In this document: positions 43,326 through 51,245 of the stretch, one piece after another | Layout: each line of letters starts with the position of its first letter | How positions within the stretch are numbered: position 1 is the first letter of the stretch | Assembly (NCBI RefSeq): GCF_900637055.1 | Contig: NZ_LR134338.1 | Span: 6,597,501 to 6,661,500 of the forward strand | DNA: 64,000 nt | Origin: Brevibacillus brevis | Lineage (GTDB): Bacteria; Bacillota; Bacilli; Brevibacillales; Brevibacillaceae | Reading direction: 5' to 3' | Position numbers and translations under genes: made by a program | The notes under the pieces: model-generated | Database searches by the model: none | What the model was told of the DNA's origin: nothing | The model's input: the letters and a program-made list of their open reading frames with translations, nothing else

Positions 43326-45263
43326 CTATACGACCGAGTCAATCGCTTCTTTCAAACGACGTGTAGCTTCTTTAATTGATATGCCTTGAATTTGTGTCGC
43401 AGCACCAGTAAGGTGACCGCCTCCACCCAGCAGTTCCATAATGGACTGAACATTGATGTCGCCCAGAGAACGTCCACTGATCAAGATCGTATCGTCGGAT
43501 CGCTCTGCCACAACAAACGACGCCTGGATACCTGACAGAGTGAGTAGCTGCTCAGCAGCTTGCGCCACCTGTACCTGCGTGTAATCCTCGGACGGGTCGC
43601 CTATGGCAATCGCCATGTTGTCACGGTACGTCTCCGTGTTCATAATGATTTTTGCCCGCTTCACATACTGTCCCAGATCTTCCTTCAACAGACGCTGGAC
43701 AGCCGCGGTATCGGCCCCGTTACGGCGAAGGAAAGACGCCGCTTCAAAGGTCCGCGAACCTGTGCGGAAGGCAAAGCTTTTGGTATCCACCACAATCCCT
43801 GCTAACAGTGCCGTTGCAATCAGATTGTCGATATTCAATCGCTCGCTCTGATACTGCAAGAGCTCCGTGACAAGCTCGGCCGTCGAAGAAGCATACGGTT
43901 CCAGGTACAAGAGTACTGGCTCAATGAACTCCTCCGAACGTCGATGGTGGTCAATCACCACAATTCGGCTCGTTTCCGTCAACAGCTTCGGCTCAATCAC
44001 CAGCGATGGTCGATGCGTATCGACGACTACCAGCAATGTGCGGCCGGAGATGAGTCGGATTGCCTGTTCTGGCGTGATAAAGGTCTCAGCCAGCTCTTCA
44101 TTGGCATAAATCTCTTTCATCAGACGCTCGACAGAATGATTGCCTTCGTCCATGACGATATAAGCCGTTTTGTTGTGCAGCTGCACAGCCTTCAATACAC
44201 CAAGTGATGCCCCGATGGAATCCATGTCAGGCTGTTTATGCCCCATGACAATGACGTGCTCCGCCTCATGAATGAGATCACGCAAAGCATGTGCAATAAC
44301 ACGAGCCCGGACACGTGTCCGCTTTTCCACCGCATTCGATTTCCCACCGTAGAAAGTGAGCTTGTTGCCAATTTTGACAGCGCACTGGTCGCCACCGCGC
44401 CCTAATGCGATATCCAAGCTTGATTGTGCCATTTGTCCCAGCTCAATGTAAGTGGTAGCAGCCGCTCCAACCCCGATACTGAGCGTAATCGGAATTTTGT
44501 TGTCAGCCGTCATTTCCCGTACTACATCGAGAATGTCAAATCGCGATTCTTCCAATTTATCAAGTGCTTCCCGTTCCATCAGAGCCAAAAACTTGTCGGC
44601 CGTGATTCGGCGAAGATATATGCCATGTTTGTTGGCCCACTCTGTAATCACACCAGCCACGCTTGTAGAGAGCAGCGTACGGCTCTGATCATCCATGACT
44701 TGTCCAACCTCGTCCAAATTGTCGAGGTGAATGATGGCAAGTGCAGCCTTTTCTCGATGGTAACGAGTCGTCAATTCTTTGAAGTCCGTAATGTCCTTGA
44801 AATACAAAAGGCGCTCATCAGACCGCACAATGACCTCGTATACCCGCTCGTTATAAATAAACTCCAGCCGTTTTTGCTCCGGCTTCCAAACCAGTTGGGG
44901 GAATACCTCTTGAAGGCTTTTCCCGATCATGGATTCATCCCCGGACATATGCATCATATACGGGTTTACCCACTCAATTGCCTTTTCCTCGTTGTATAAA
45001 AGAATTCCGATCGGCAGTTCCTGGATAACGCCTTCTCCCGCCTTCTTCACGCGATGGGTGACCGTCGCCAAGTACAGGCGCAAGTCTCGTTGGAACCCCT
45101 TTTCTGCTTGAAGAGCGTAAAGAACCAAGCCAATCAAGCAAATCATGCCGATCGCCCCGTACATCCAATGGAACAAGGTCAAAATCCCCAACAACAGCAA
45201 GCTAAAGCTGAGTGCCAGGACCATGTGCATCCCGTACCAACGCTTTAACAGGAACTTGGGCAT
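43326..45263 (-). CDS. gdpP: Cyclic-di-AMP phosphodiesterase GdpP
   Basis: 645 residues. Two N-terminal membrane helices (about 12-52), a PAS-like domain (80-160), a degenerate GGDEF domain (about 170-300), then DHH (HKQPDMDSIGASLG, VVDTHRP, VIDHHRR) and DHHA1 (LGGGGHLTGAATQI near the end). Hydrolyses c-di-AMP to pApA, with effects on wall and potassium homeostasis. Four bases after yybS. Confidence 0.95.
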   Translation of the reverse strand: MPKFLLKRWYGMHMVLALSFSLLLLGILTLFHWMYGAIGMICLIGLVLYALQAEKGFQRDLRLYLATVTHRVKKAGEGVIQELPIGILLYNEEKAIEWVNPYMMHMSGDESMIGKSLQEVFPQLVWKPEQKRLEFIYNERVYEVIVRSDERLLYFKDITDFKELTTRYHREKAALAIIHLDNLDEVGQVMDDQSRTLLSTSVAGVITEWANKHGIYLRRITADKFLALMEREALDKLEESRFDILDVVREMTADNKIPITLSIGVGAAATTYIELGQMAQSSLDIALGRGGDQCAVKIGNKLTFYGGKSNAVEKRTRVRARVIAHALRDLIHEAEHVIVMGHKQPDMDSIGASLGVLKAVQLHNKTAYIVMDEGNHSVERLMKEIYANEELAETFITPEQAIRLISGRTLLVVVDTHRPSLVIEPKLLTETSRIVVIDHHRRSEEFIEPVLLYLEPYASSTAELVTELLQYQSERLNIDNLIATALLAGIVVDTKSFAFRTGSRTFEAASFLRRNGADTAAVQRLLKEDLGQYVKRAKIIMNTETYRDNMAIAIGDPSEDYTQVQVAQAAEQLLTLSGIQASFVVAERSDDTILISGRSLGDINVQSIMELLGGGGHLTGAATQIQGISIKEATRRLKEAIDSVV

Positions 45264-45267
45264 TTCC

Positions 45268-46170
45268 TCAGCCCCTCTTCACTCTTGTTTCCAGTTTTTC
45301 ACGCAAGCGCATTCCTAGGTCAAATATCCCTACTAAACTAAGTATAATACTTAGGGGGGTAAAAATAAATAGACAGAGCACAGGAGTCAATCTCTTCCAC
45401 CCGTACAAATAGGCAGCAAATAGACAAAAACTCAAGCCCTGTAAGACGAAAATAGCATCCAGCATGACTTTCAGGTTCATCAGGGCGATTTCCCAGAACG
45501 TACCCTGCATGCTCTCGGCAAACAACAAAAGACTGATCATCGCAATGAAGTAGTAATAAAGCAATGATCGAGGGAAGCTCCATTCCCGAATTGGCTTCAA
45601 TGCTGGAATCGGTCTGCGCAGACGTCTTCCAATCAAACTCGCTAATCCATGAATAATGGCGCTAGATAAAAAGCTGAACATGACGAGACTTGTAGGCAAG
45701 ACGATTTTGCCCTGTGCAAGGAACTGATCAAACTGCTCTTTTGGCATCATTGCCGGACGCTGCTTTTCCACTTCTTGCAAGATGGCATTAAAATCAACGT
45801 TCATTCCGAATGCCATAAATGCCAGCATGGAAACGACACTCAAAAAGGCAACGCCTGCCCCTGCCACAATCGCCGGAAGAGCCGCTCCTTTTTTCGTATA
45901 GACGATTCCCATCACCGAGCCCCAAACGGCACTAGAAAAAGCAAGTGTTGCTGCGAATGGGCCGGTAATGATCCAGCCAAGAAACGTAAAGGCAAGAGAG
46001 ATCCACACCATTTTAGGTACTGTGCGATTTACTGCCAAAAGGATAAAAGGCAGCGGTATCAAGAAACTGACGAGCCCTCCCAGTACGGTATATGTACTGA
46101 GAAACAGCAGCACCAGTGCGATACCCAGCATAAGGGCATTTTCAGCCAAGTGTTTCGTTTTGGACGGCAT
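45268..46170 (-). CDS. yybS: YybS family membrane protein (DUF2232)
   Basis: 300 residues, ATG 46170 behind GAGGTGC. Eight or so hydrophobic helices; DUF2232 pattern. Always next to gdpP and rpsR in Bacillales. Function unknown, perhaps an ECF transporter substrate-binding-like membrane component. Confidence 0.88.
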   Translation of the reverse strand: MPSKTKHLAENALMLGIALVLLFLSTYTVLGGLVSFLIPLPFILLAVNRTVPKMVWISLAFTFLGWIITGPFAATLAFSSAVWGSVMGIVYTKKGAALPAIVAGAGVAFLSVVSMLAFMAFGMNVDFNAILQEVEKQRPAMMPKEQFDQFLAQGKIVLPTSLVMFSFLSSAIIHGLASLIGRRLRRPIPALKPIREWSFPRSLLYYYFIAMISLLLFAESMQGTFWEIALMNLKVMLDAIFVLQGLSFCLFAAYLYGWKRLTPVLCLFIFTPLSIILSLVGIFDLGMRLREKLETRVKRG

Positions 46171-46261
46171 GTCAGCACCTCATTATTCATGTCTCATGTA
46201 CAAAAACTATGGAAAAAAGAGGGCCACGCAATTGTGCCCCCCTTTTTATAGCTTTTAAAAA

Positions 46262-46492
46262 TTATTCAGCCGTGTAAGGCAACAGTGCTACTTGACGAGC
46301 GCGTTTGATCGCGATAGTCAGTGCACGTTGATACTTCGCAGAAGTACCAGTTACACGACGTGGCAAGATTTTGCCGCGTTCGCTGATGAACTTTTTCAGC
46401 AAATCAACATCTTTATAATCGATGTGCTTGATTTTGTTCACTTTAAAGAAGCATACTTTACGACGCTTATTAGGACGTCCTTTGCGTGCCAT
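46262..46492 (-). CDS. rpsR: 30S ribosomal protein S18
   Basis: 76 residues, ATG 46492 behind AAGGAGGGAC. IDYKDVDLLKKFISERGKILP then RRVTGTSAKYQR is the S18 signature. Forms a pair with S6 on the 30S platform. Confidence 0.97.
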   Translation of the reverse strand: MARKGRPNKRRKVCFFKVNKIKHIDYKDVDLLKKFISERGKILPRRVTGTSAKYQRALTIAIKRARQVALLPYTAE

Positions 46493-46532
46493 GATAGTCC
46501 CTCCTTCGTAGGAATGTGAAAGTTATACGATC

Positions 46533-47012
46533 TTAGAACGGCAAGTCATCATCTGAAATGTTGATCGGCTTGCCTGCACTCGCGAAGGGATCACCAAACG
46601 GATCGTAGTCATTGTTTCTTTGACCGGATGGTTTGTTACCGCCACCCATGCCAGGGCCTGGATCGTATCCGGAATTGTCTCCGCCAGCTTCATTGCCTCG
46701 ACCGCCCAAAAATTGAACGTTCTCCGCAACAACTTCCGTCACATATACTCTTTTACCTTCTTTATTATCGTAGGAGCGTGTTTGCATACGTCCTTCAATA
46801 GCTGCTTGTCTACCTTTACGCAAGTAGCTTGCGCACAGATCGGCAAGTTTTTGCCAAGCGACAATATTAATGAAATCCGTTTCTCTCTCACCCGCTTGAT
46901 TGGTGCGGGGACGATTCACGGCCACAGTAAAAGTAGCAACGGCAACGCCATTTGGCGTGTAGCGAAGTTCTGGATCTTTCGTCAGGTTGCCGATGAGAAT
47001 GACTTTATTCAT
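46533..47012 (-). CDS. ssb: Single-stranded DNA-binding protein
   Basis: 159 residues, ATG 47012 behind GAGGGGGAA. OB-fold at the start (MNKVILIGNLTKDPELRYTP), Gly/Asn-rich flexible tail and acidic tip DDDLPF that binds partner proteins. Located between rpsF and rpsR. Confidence 0.97.
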   Translation of the reverse strand: MNKVILIGNLTKDPELRYTPNGVAVATFTVAVNRPRTNQAGERETDFINIVAWQKLADLCASYLRKGRQAAIEGRMQTRSYDNKEGKRVYVTEVVAENVQFLGGRGNEAGGDNSGYDPGPGMGGGNKPSGQRNNDYDPFGDPFASAGKPINISDDDLPF

Positions 47013-47041
47013 CTTGGTTCCCCCTCTGAACGCGACAATGA

Positions 47042-47329
47042 TTACTTCTCATCACGAACAAACATAAAGCGGATTACGTCGTCATTGATTTTCATCAGAC
47101 GCTCAGCTTCCGCAACAGCATCGGAGTTCGCTTTGAAGTTCATCAAAACGTAGTAACCTTCACGGAACTTGTTGATTTCGTACGCAAGACGACGTTTACC
47201 CATTTCTTGAAGCTTGGAGATTTCTCCACCATAGTTAGTTACAACTTCGCTGTAACGAGCTACATTGGATTTTACTTTCTCTTCTTCAAGGTCTGGACGC
47301 AATACATACATCACTTCGTATTGACGCAT
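47042..47329 (-). CDS. rpsF: 30S ribosomal protein S6
   Basis: 95 residues, ATG 47329 behind AAGGAGGTG. RQYEVMYVLRPDLEEE and GKRRLAYEINKFREGYYVL (read in parts) identify S6. First gene of the operon; the leader before it carries the S6:S18 binding structure. Confidence 0.97.
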   Translation of the reverse strand: MRQYEVMYVLRPDLEEEKVKSNVARYSEVVTNYGGEISKLQEMGKRRLAYEINKFREGYYVLMNFKANSDAVAEAERLMKINDDVIRFMFVRDEK

Positions 47330-47339
47330 ACCTTTTCAC

Positions 47340-47376
47340 CTCCTTATGGACTTTGCGGCCCTAAACGGGCAAGGAG
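47340..47376 (-). promoter_or_regulatory. S6:S18-binding leader hairpin
   Basis: In the mRNA sense CTCCTT-GCCC-loop-GGGC, then a bulge CGCAAAGTCCAT, then AAGGAG. The outer strand AAGGAG is the rpsF ribosome site and the CCG at the hairpin base is the known S6:S18 contact. Autogenous repression by the S6:S18 complex is the expected role. Confidence 0.65.
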
Positions 47377-47433
47377 CGAGTGCTAAAAACGAAACGCACA
47401 ATACATGCACTCCATAAATACTCGCATTATCGT

Positions 47434-47462
47434 ATTATAGCAAAACGCCTATACCGAATCAA
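47434..47462 (-). promoter_or_regulatory. rpsF operon sigma-A promoter
   Basis: TTGATT (47457-47462), 17-base spacer, TATAAT (47434-47439) on the minus strand, about 105 bp upstream of rpsF. Confidence 0.75.
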
Positions 47463-47472
47463 GAATTTCGTT

Positions 47473-48573
47473 CTAAACGTTGAAGCGGAAATGCATAACA
47501 TCTCCATCTGCCACTACGTACTCTTTCCCTTCAAGACGGTACTTCCCGCGATCTCTGGCTGCTGCTACAGAACCAGCATCTACCAGATCATCATAAGCAA
47601 TCACTTCCGCACGAATGAAGCCGCGCTCGAAATCGGTATGAATTACGCCTGCCGCTCCTGGAGCCTTTGTCCCCTGACGGATGGTCCAAGCGCGCACTTC
47701 TTGTACACCAGCTGTGAAGTATGTTACCAACCCCAGCAGCTTGTAAGCAGCACGAATCAAACGGTCGAGACCAGACTCAGAAAGTCCCAGCTCTTCCAAG
47801 AACATTTCTTTGTCCTCGCCCTCGAGCTCAGCGATTTCTGCTTCTACTTTCGCGCTGATGACAACCACTTCTGCGCCTTCATTCGCTGCATGCTGACGAA
47901 CTGTCTGCACATGCGGGTTGTTGTCTGCATCGTTAATGCCGTCTTCCGCTACGTTGCACACGTACAGCATTGGCTTGATTGTCAGCAGATGCAAATCGCG
48001 AATCCATTTGCGCTCTTCATCATCGAGTTCAACACTGCGAGCAGATTGACCCTCTTCAAATGCTGCTTTCAATTTCTCCAGTACGTCCAGCTCTTGCTTG
48101 GATTCCTTGTCGCCGGATTTCACTTTGCGTGCAATGCGGTCAATACGACGATCAACAGAGTCCAGGTCAGCAAAAATCAGCTCCAGGTTGATTGTTTCGA
48201 TATCGCTCAAAGGATCGACACGACCTGCTACGTGAGTGATGTTCTCATCTTCAAAGCAACGCACAACATGGGCAATCGCGTCTACTTCACGGATGTGTCC
48301 AAGGAACTGGTTGCCAAGTCCTTCGCCTCTGCTCGCGCCTTTTACCAAACCAGCAATGTCAACGAATTCAAACGCAGTTGGAACTACCTTGTTCGGTACA
48401 ACGATCTGTGTCAGCTTTTCCAGACGCTCGTCTGGCACCTCTACGATCCCTACGTTCGGGTCAATCGTACAGAACGGGTAGTTAGCCGATTCAGCGCCCG
48501 CTTGTGTAATGGCATTAAACAATGTCGATTTTCCTACGTTAGGAAGACCTACAATCCCTGTAGCAAAGCCCAT
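47473..48573 (-). CDS. ychF: Redox-regulated ATPase YchF
   Basis: 366 residues, ATG 48573 behind CGAGGTG. G1 GLPNVGKST, G3 DIAGLV, the non-canonical G4 CNVAEDG and C-terminal TGS-like domain (FTAGVQEVRAWTI). OBG-family P-loop protein that prefers ATP and binds the ribosome. Confidence 0.96.
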   Translation of the reverse strand: MGFATGIVGLPNVGKSTLFNAITQAGAESANYPFCTIDPNVGIVEVPDERLEKLTQIVVPNKVVPTAFEFVDIAGLVKGASRGEGLGNQFLGHIREVDAIAHVVRCFEDENITHVAGRVDPLSDIETINLELIFADLDSVDRRIDRIARKVKSGDKESKQELDVLEKLKAAFEEGQSARSVELDDEERKWIRDLHLLTIKPMLYVCNVAEDGINDADNNPHVQTVRQHAANEGAEVVVISAKVEAEIAELEGEDKEMFLEELGLSESGLDRLIRAAYKLLGLVTYFTAGVQEVRAWTIRQGTKAPGAAGVIHTDFERGFIRAEVIAYDDLVDAGSVAAARDRGKYRLEGKEYVVADGDVMHFRFNV

Positions 48574-48957
48574 ATATATACACCTCGTTCATTTTTGTTA
48601 TCTAACTTGAAATAGTCTATCACATTCTTTCAATACGTCCAATCAGCCACTAACTTGAAAACAATGAAAGTAAATAACCGTTTCTTAAATTAGGAACGGG
48701 TTGACTACTAGGCGGTGAAGATCAGCATATTTCTGCTATCGGAAAATTTCACTATCCTATAATGTGGTACCGCCAGCCAAATGCGAAACTTGTACGGTAA
48801 GACCTTAGCGATCATGTAATTAACTATGGTGCCGTCAGCAAAACGCGAAATTCCCACGTTAACAAAACCAGCGTAGCTGTCACAGATGACGAAACAACTA
48901 GAAAACTAGAGAAGTGCCTTAGAAACGTTGATGTATTAAGGGTTTCGATATTAAAAA
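48574..48957. repeat. Intergenic region with a degenerate direct repeat
   Basis: About 380 bases without a convincing gene. It contains two diverged tandem copies of a 40-base unit beginning GGTrCCGyCAGC (48766-48804 and 48828-48869; shared core GCGAAA). The copy spacing is 62 bases. The ychF promoter must lie at the left. Looks like debris of a repeated element at the border of an accessory region. Confidence 0.5.
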
Positions 48958-49001
48958 GGGGGTGTCTCTCAGTCGAAAAAATCGACTTTTGAAACAGCCC
49001 C
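48958..49001. repeat. Imperfect palindrome resembling joined IS ends, also terminator
   Basis: GGGGGTGTCTCTCAGTCGA and the complement of GGGGCTGTTTCAAAAGTCGA meet around five A. Such GGGGyTGTyTC... ends are like those of IS1182-type elements. As RNA it makes a strong hairpin 14 bp past the SUKH gene, so it may terminate that transcript. Confidence 0.5.
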
Positions 49002-49015
49002 TTCTTTATTTCCAC

Positions 49016-49528
49016 TTACCAAGTCCAAAACTCTGTTCCTTGAGCAATGATTAATCTTTCCAACCAAGTTTCAAAATTCATCTTCATAGTTGATCCATTT
49101 TCCGGAATGACGTCATCATCATGATCAAAGCGAACTAAATAATGCGCTTTTCCTTCTTTTACACGATTTGAATCAATAAAGATATAGTCACCATTGCTCA
49201 CAGAGATTGGATACCAATGTTTAGGCATATAATCAAGATGATTGTGTATAATTTTCTCTAAGCTTAATAGCTCATATCCACCTCCATATTTTATGTCCCG
49301 GAAGAGCCTAGCTCCATTGTGTATTTGTATGAATTTTTGGAAATCTACTGGTATGCTCCATCCTGTAACTCTTGAAAATTTTTCTATCTCAGAATCAGTT
49401 GCGGGAGTATTAAATGAAAAAACTGCTTGAAACACATCCCCTCCTGGATTTTGCACCAACAGTGTGTTGTCTTTATCAAGCCGACTTTTCAATCCCTCTA
49501 GTGCCATTAAGCAAATATTTCCTTTCAA
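49016..49528 (-). CDS. SMI1/KNR4 (SUKH-1) immunity protein
   Basis: 170 residues from TTG 49528 (AAAGGAG eight bases upstream; ATG 49507 is an alternative). ATDSEIEKFSRVTGWSIPVDFQKFIQIHNG (in parts) and the later YELLSLEKI segment are the SUKH pattern. SUKH proteins neutralise nuclease toxins in polymorphic toxin loci. It follows an HNH toxin gene by 21 bp, which fits that role. Confidence 0.85.
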   Translation of the reverse strand: MKGNICLMALEGLKSRLDKDNTLLVQNPGGDVFQAVFSFNTPATDSEIEKFSRVTGWSIPVDFQKFIQIHNGARLFRDIKYGGGYELLSLEKIIHNHLDYMPKHWYPISVSNGDYIFIDSNRVKEGKAHYLVRFDHDDDVIPENGSTMKMNFETWLERLIIAQGTEFWTW

Positions 49529-49549
49529 AAGCAGATCTCCTTTCCAGCT

Positions 49550-50569
49550 TTAGTAGTCATCTCCATCTGGTACGTACTTACCATAAGATGCCCACCAAGG
49601 GGTAACTTCCTGCCTATGAAAATCCTCTGGTAATGGAATCAAGTTGTCGAAGTCATTGTACCCACCATAAGCCAATGGAATAATATGGTGGATATCTACA
49701 TCGCTCCAATTAAAATTTGGTACACCATACTTATTCTCATACCATTTAATATATTCCTTCCTAACCCCTGGATCTCTTTGTTCTCGCTGGGATTTAGGAA
49801 GCCAAGCGAGGTCTGCTTCATCAGGCTCAAACATTTTTATTCTACTATGAGCGTCTCTATACTTAGGATATTCGATACCCTTTTTGTTAAGCAAAAATTC
49901 TTTTCCTACCTTATGGTCTGCATCGGTTTTCCCATTGGGCCATGTTGCTAATGACGTGCTTACAGTCCGCCAAAAATTTGTATCTACAATGCTGACTGGA
50001 TCACTTACTTTCATTGCTCTTTTTTTTATTTCGGGAGCTGTAAAGGTGTAGTGAAAAACATCTTCATCACGGTATGATCGTTTCCGATTAGTTGAAGACT
50101 CCAATGTTACTTTCCCGGTAATCATGGCCACCCTGGCAACATTGATATTCTCAATTTCTATATATGAAACGATTTCTTTGTTTCGTTCATCTATTATCAG
50201 ACCAGCTACAAGTTTAACACCTGAACCTCCTGTTTTTGAACGAAGGGAGACTTCCTCACCTGTATTTTCTTCCAGATGTAATTCCTGAACTTCATGCTCT
50301 GATATTTCGAAATTCTTGTCTAGTTTTTCTCCAGTTTCAGCTTCAAGTTCTTCTATTGCCGCTAGATGAATTGAAGAAAGTTCCTCTGCGTTTAAAAGTT
50401 CACCTGTACCAGAATCAGTAGTAAGTTCAATTTCCGTTGAAGGAAGCTTTTTTAGTTCACCTCTTTCTATTCTTTCTTCGATGCTGTCCTTAGAATTTTC
50501 CGCATACGAACCAGATGGACTTATTAAGAACACAGCGAAAGCGAGTAAAGTTAGTAAGTATTTCTTCAC
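49550..50569 (-). CDS. Secreted HNH nuclease toxin
   Basis: 339 residues from GTG 50569 behind GGAGG. Signal peptide (KKYLLTLLAFAVFLISPSGSYA), a domain of about 200 residues that is not recognised, and a C-terminal HNH nuclease with DIHHIIPLAYGGYNDFDNLIPL and DFHRQ (His-His, Asn, His ligands). Together with the SUKH gene downstream it makes a toxin-immunity pair; export is by Sec, not by an LXG or WXG module, which is unusual. Confidence 0.85.
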   Translation of the reverse strand: MKKYLLTLLAFAVFLISPSGSYAENSKDSIEERIERGELKKLPSTEIELTTDSGTGELLNAEELSSIHLAAIEELEAETGEKLDKNFEISEHEVQELHLEENTGEEVSLRSKTGGSGVKLVAGLIIDERNKEIVSYIEIENINVARVAMITGKVTLESSTNRKRSYRDEDVFHYTFTAPEIKKRAMKVSDPVSIVDTNFWRTVSTSLATWPNGKTDADHKVGKEFLLNKKGIEYPKYRDAHSRIKMFEPDEADLAWLPKSQREQRDPGVRKEYIKWYENKYGVPNFNWSDVDIHHIIPLAYGGYNDFDNLIPLPEDFHRQEVTPWWASYGKYVPDGDDY

Positions 50570-50668
50570 TTAATTATCCTCCTAACATTTAGTTTGGTGC
50601 GTTCTTTTACATGTTTTTCTTCTATGAATCTACTTGTTCTAAGGGGATAACACTAGATTTTCCCCTTA

Positions 50669-50851
50669 CTACACTTTCTCACATTCTTTCTTCATCATTT
50701 TTGATTGAATGACTAGAATGTATTGATCCAATCGTTGGCTTAATTCCACGACGTCTTCATGCAACAAATCATTCTTCTCTAAAAACAGTTCCGCCAGTTG
50801 TTCCCGCAATTTTTCCACAATGGTTTTCAGTTGTTCTATATCCTGATTAAT
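50669..50851 (-). CDS. Spo0E-like aspartyl-phosphate phosphatase, non-canonical start
   Basis: A 60-codon frame ending at 50669: two helices EQLKTIVEKLREQLAELFLEKN and DVVELSQRLDQYILVIQ (read in parts), with the SQ.LD motif of Spo0E/YnzD proteins. Such proteins dephosphorylate Spo0A~P and delay sporulation. AAGGAGG lies at the front but no ATG/GTG/TTG is in frame; ATT at 50851 or ATA at 50839 are the only candidates, and the frame is open further upstream to about 50984. Confidence 0.55.
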   Translation of the reverse strand: MNQDIEQLKTIVEKLREQLAELFLEKNDLLHEDVVELSQRLDQYILVIQSKMMKKECEKV

Positions 50852-50891
50852 TCCTCCTTCCCGATCTAAAGGTAGCGTGGTACATTTACTT

Positions 50892-50977
50892 ATAGGAGCT
50901 GTAACTGCTCCTTCTGTGGGCGTTCCTTCAACCTGGCAAAGGGGTGGAACGCCCTTTTCATGTGCACTAGCTCCTAT
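50892..50977. repeat. Nested inverted repeat before the Spo0E-like gene
   Basis: Outer arms ATAGGAGCT/AGCTCCTAT (50892, 50969) enclose inner arms GGGCGTTCC/GGAACGCCC (50918, 50946). In the minus-strand RNA a 23-codon reading frame (MKRAFHPFARLKE...) starts inside it behind AGGAG. May be a leader that controls the Spo0E-like gene, or a small mobile repeat. Confidence 0.55.
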
Positions 50978-51005
50978 GGTTTTTACCTCCTTTTTTTACA
51001 TTTTT

Positions 51006-51022
51006 GTACATTAATTATGTAC
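51006..51022. promoter_or_regulatory. Dyad operator-like site
   Basis: GTACAT-TAATT-ATGTAC, a perfect 6-bp dyad in the likely promoter of the Spo0E-like gene. It resembles in form the target sites of RNPP regulators. Confidence 0.4.
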
Positions 51023-51085
51023 ATTTATTACTATAAACCAACATTCAGCAAAACGGCCTCTGAAAAATTTTGAATGATAAAAAAA

Positions 51086-51103
51086 AACACCCTTTCGGGT
51101 GTT
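51086..51103 (-). terminator. Intrinsic terminator of the regulator-peptide operon
   Basis: Stem AACACCC/GGGTGTT with loop TTTC and T-run on the minus strand, 13 bp beyond the peptide gene. Confidence 0.85.
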
Positions 51104-51116
51104 TTACTACTACTGC

Positions 51117-51245
51117 TTAACCTCCTGCACCGTGGGTATACGTGGTTACAACGTGATGACTACTAAGCACCTCCTGATGATCTGGTACAACGATTCCGTG
51201 AGAAAGTCCGAACAAAACAGTAAGTAGCAGTATCATACTCCGCAT
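51117..51245 (-). CDS. Exported signalling pre-peptide (Phr/NprX-like)
   Basis: 42 residues from ATG 51245, which overlaps the stop of the HTH-TPR gene as TAATG. A positively charged start and hydrophobic core (MRSMILLLTVLFGLSHG) make an export signal; the mature tail VPDHQEVLSSHHVVTTYTHG would be trimmed outside to a short peptide. Size, coupling and position match signal genes of RNPP quorum-sensing pairs. Sequence of the active peptide is unknown. Confidence 0.65.
   Translation of the reverse strand: MRSMILLLTVLFGLSHGIVVPDHQEVLSSHHVVTTYTHGAGG

Noticed and set aside
47380..48615. 411-codon frame opposite ychF
   Set aside because: Antisense shadow of ychF that also crosses the rpsF promoter; Cys/Phe/His-rich composition.
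48824..49015. 63-codon frame downstream of the SUKH gene
   Set aside because: Consists of repeat and IS-like end sequence; no ribosome site.
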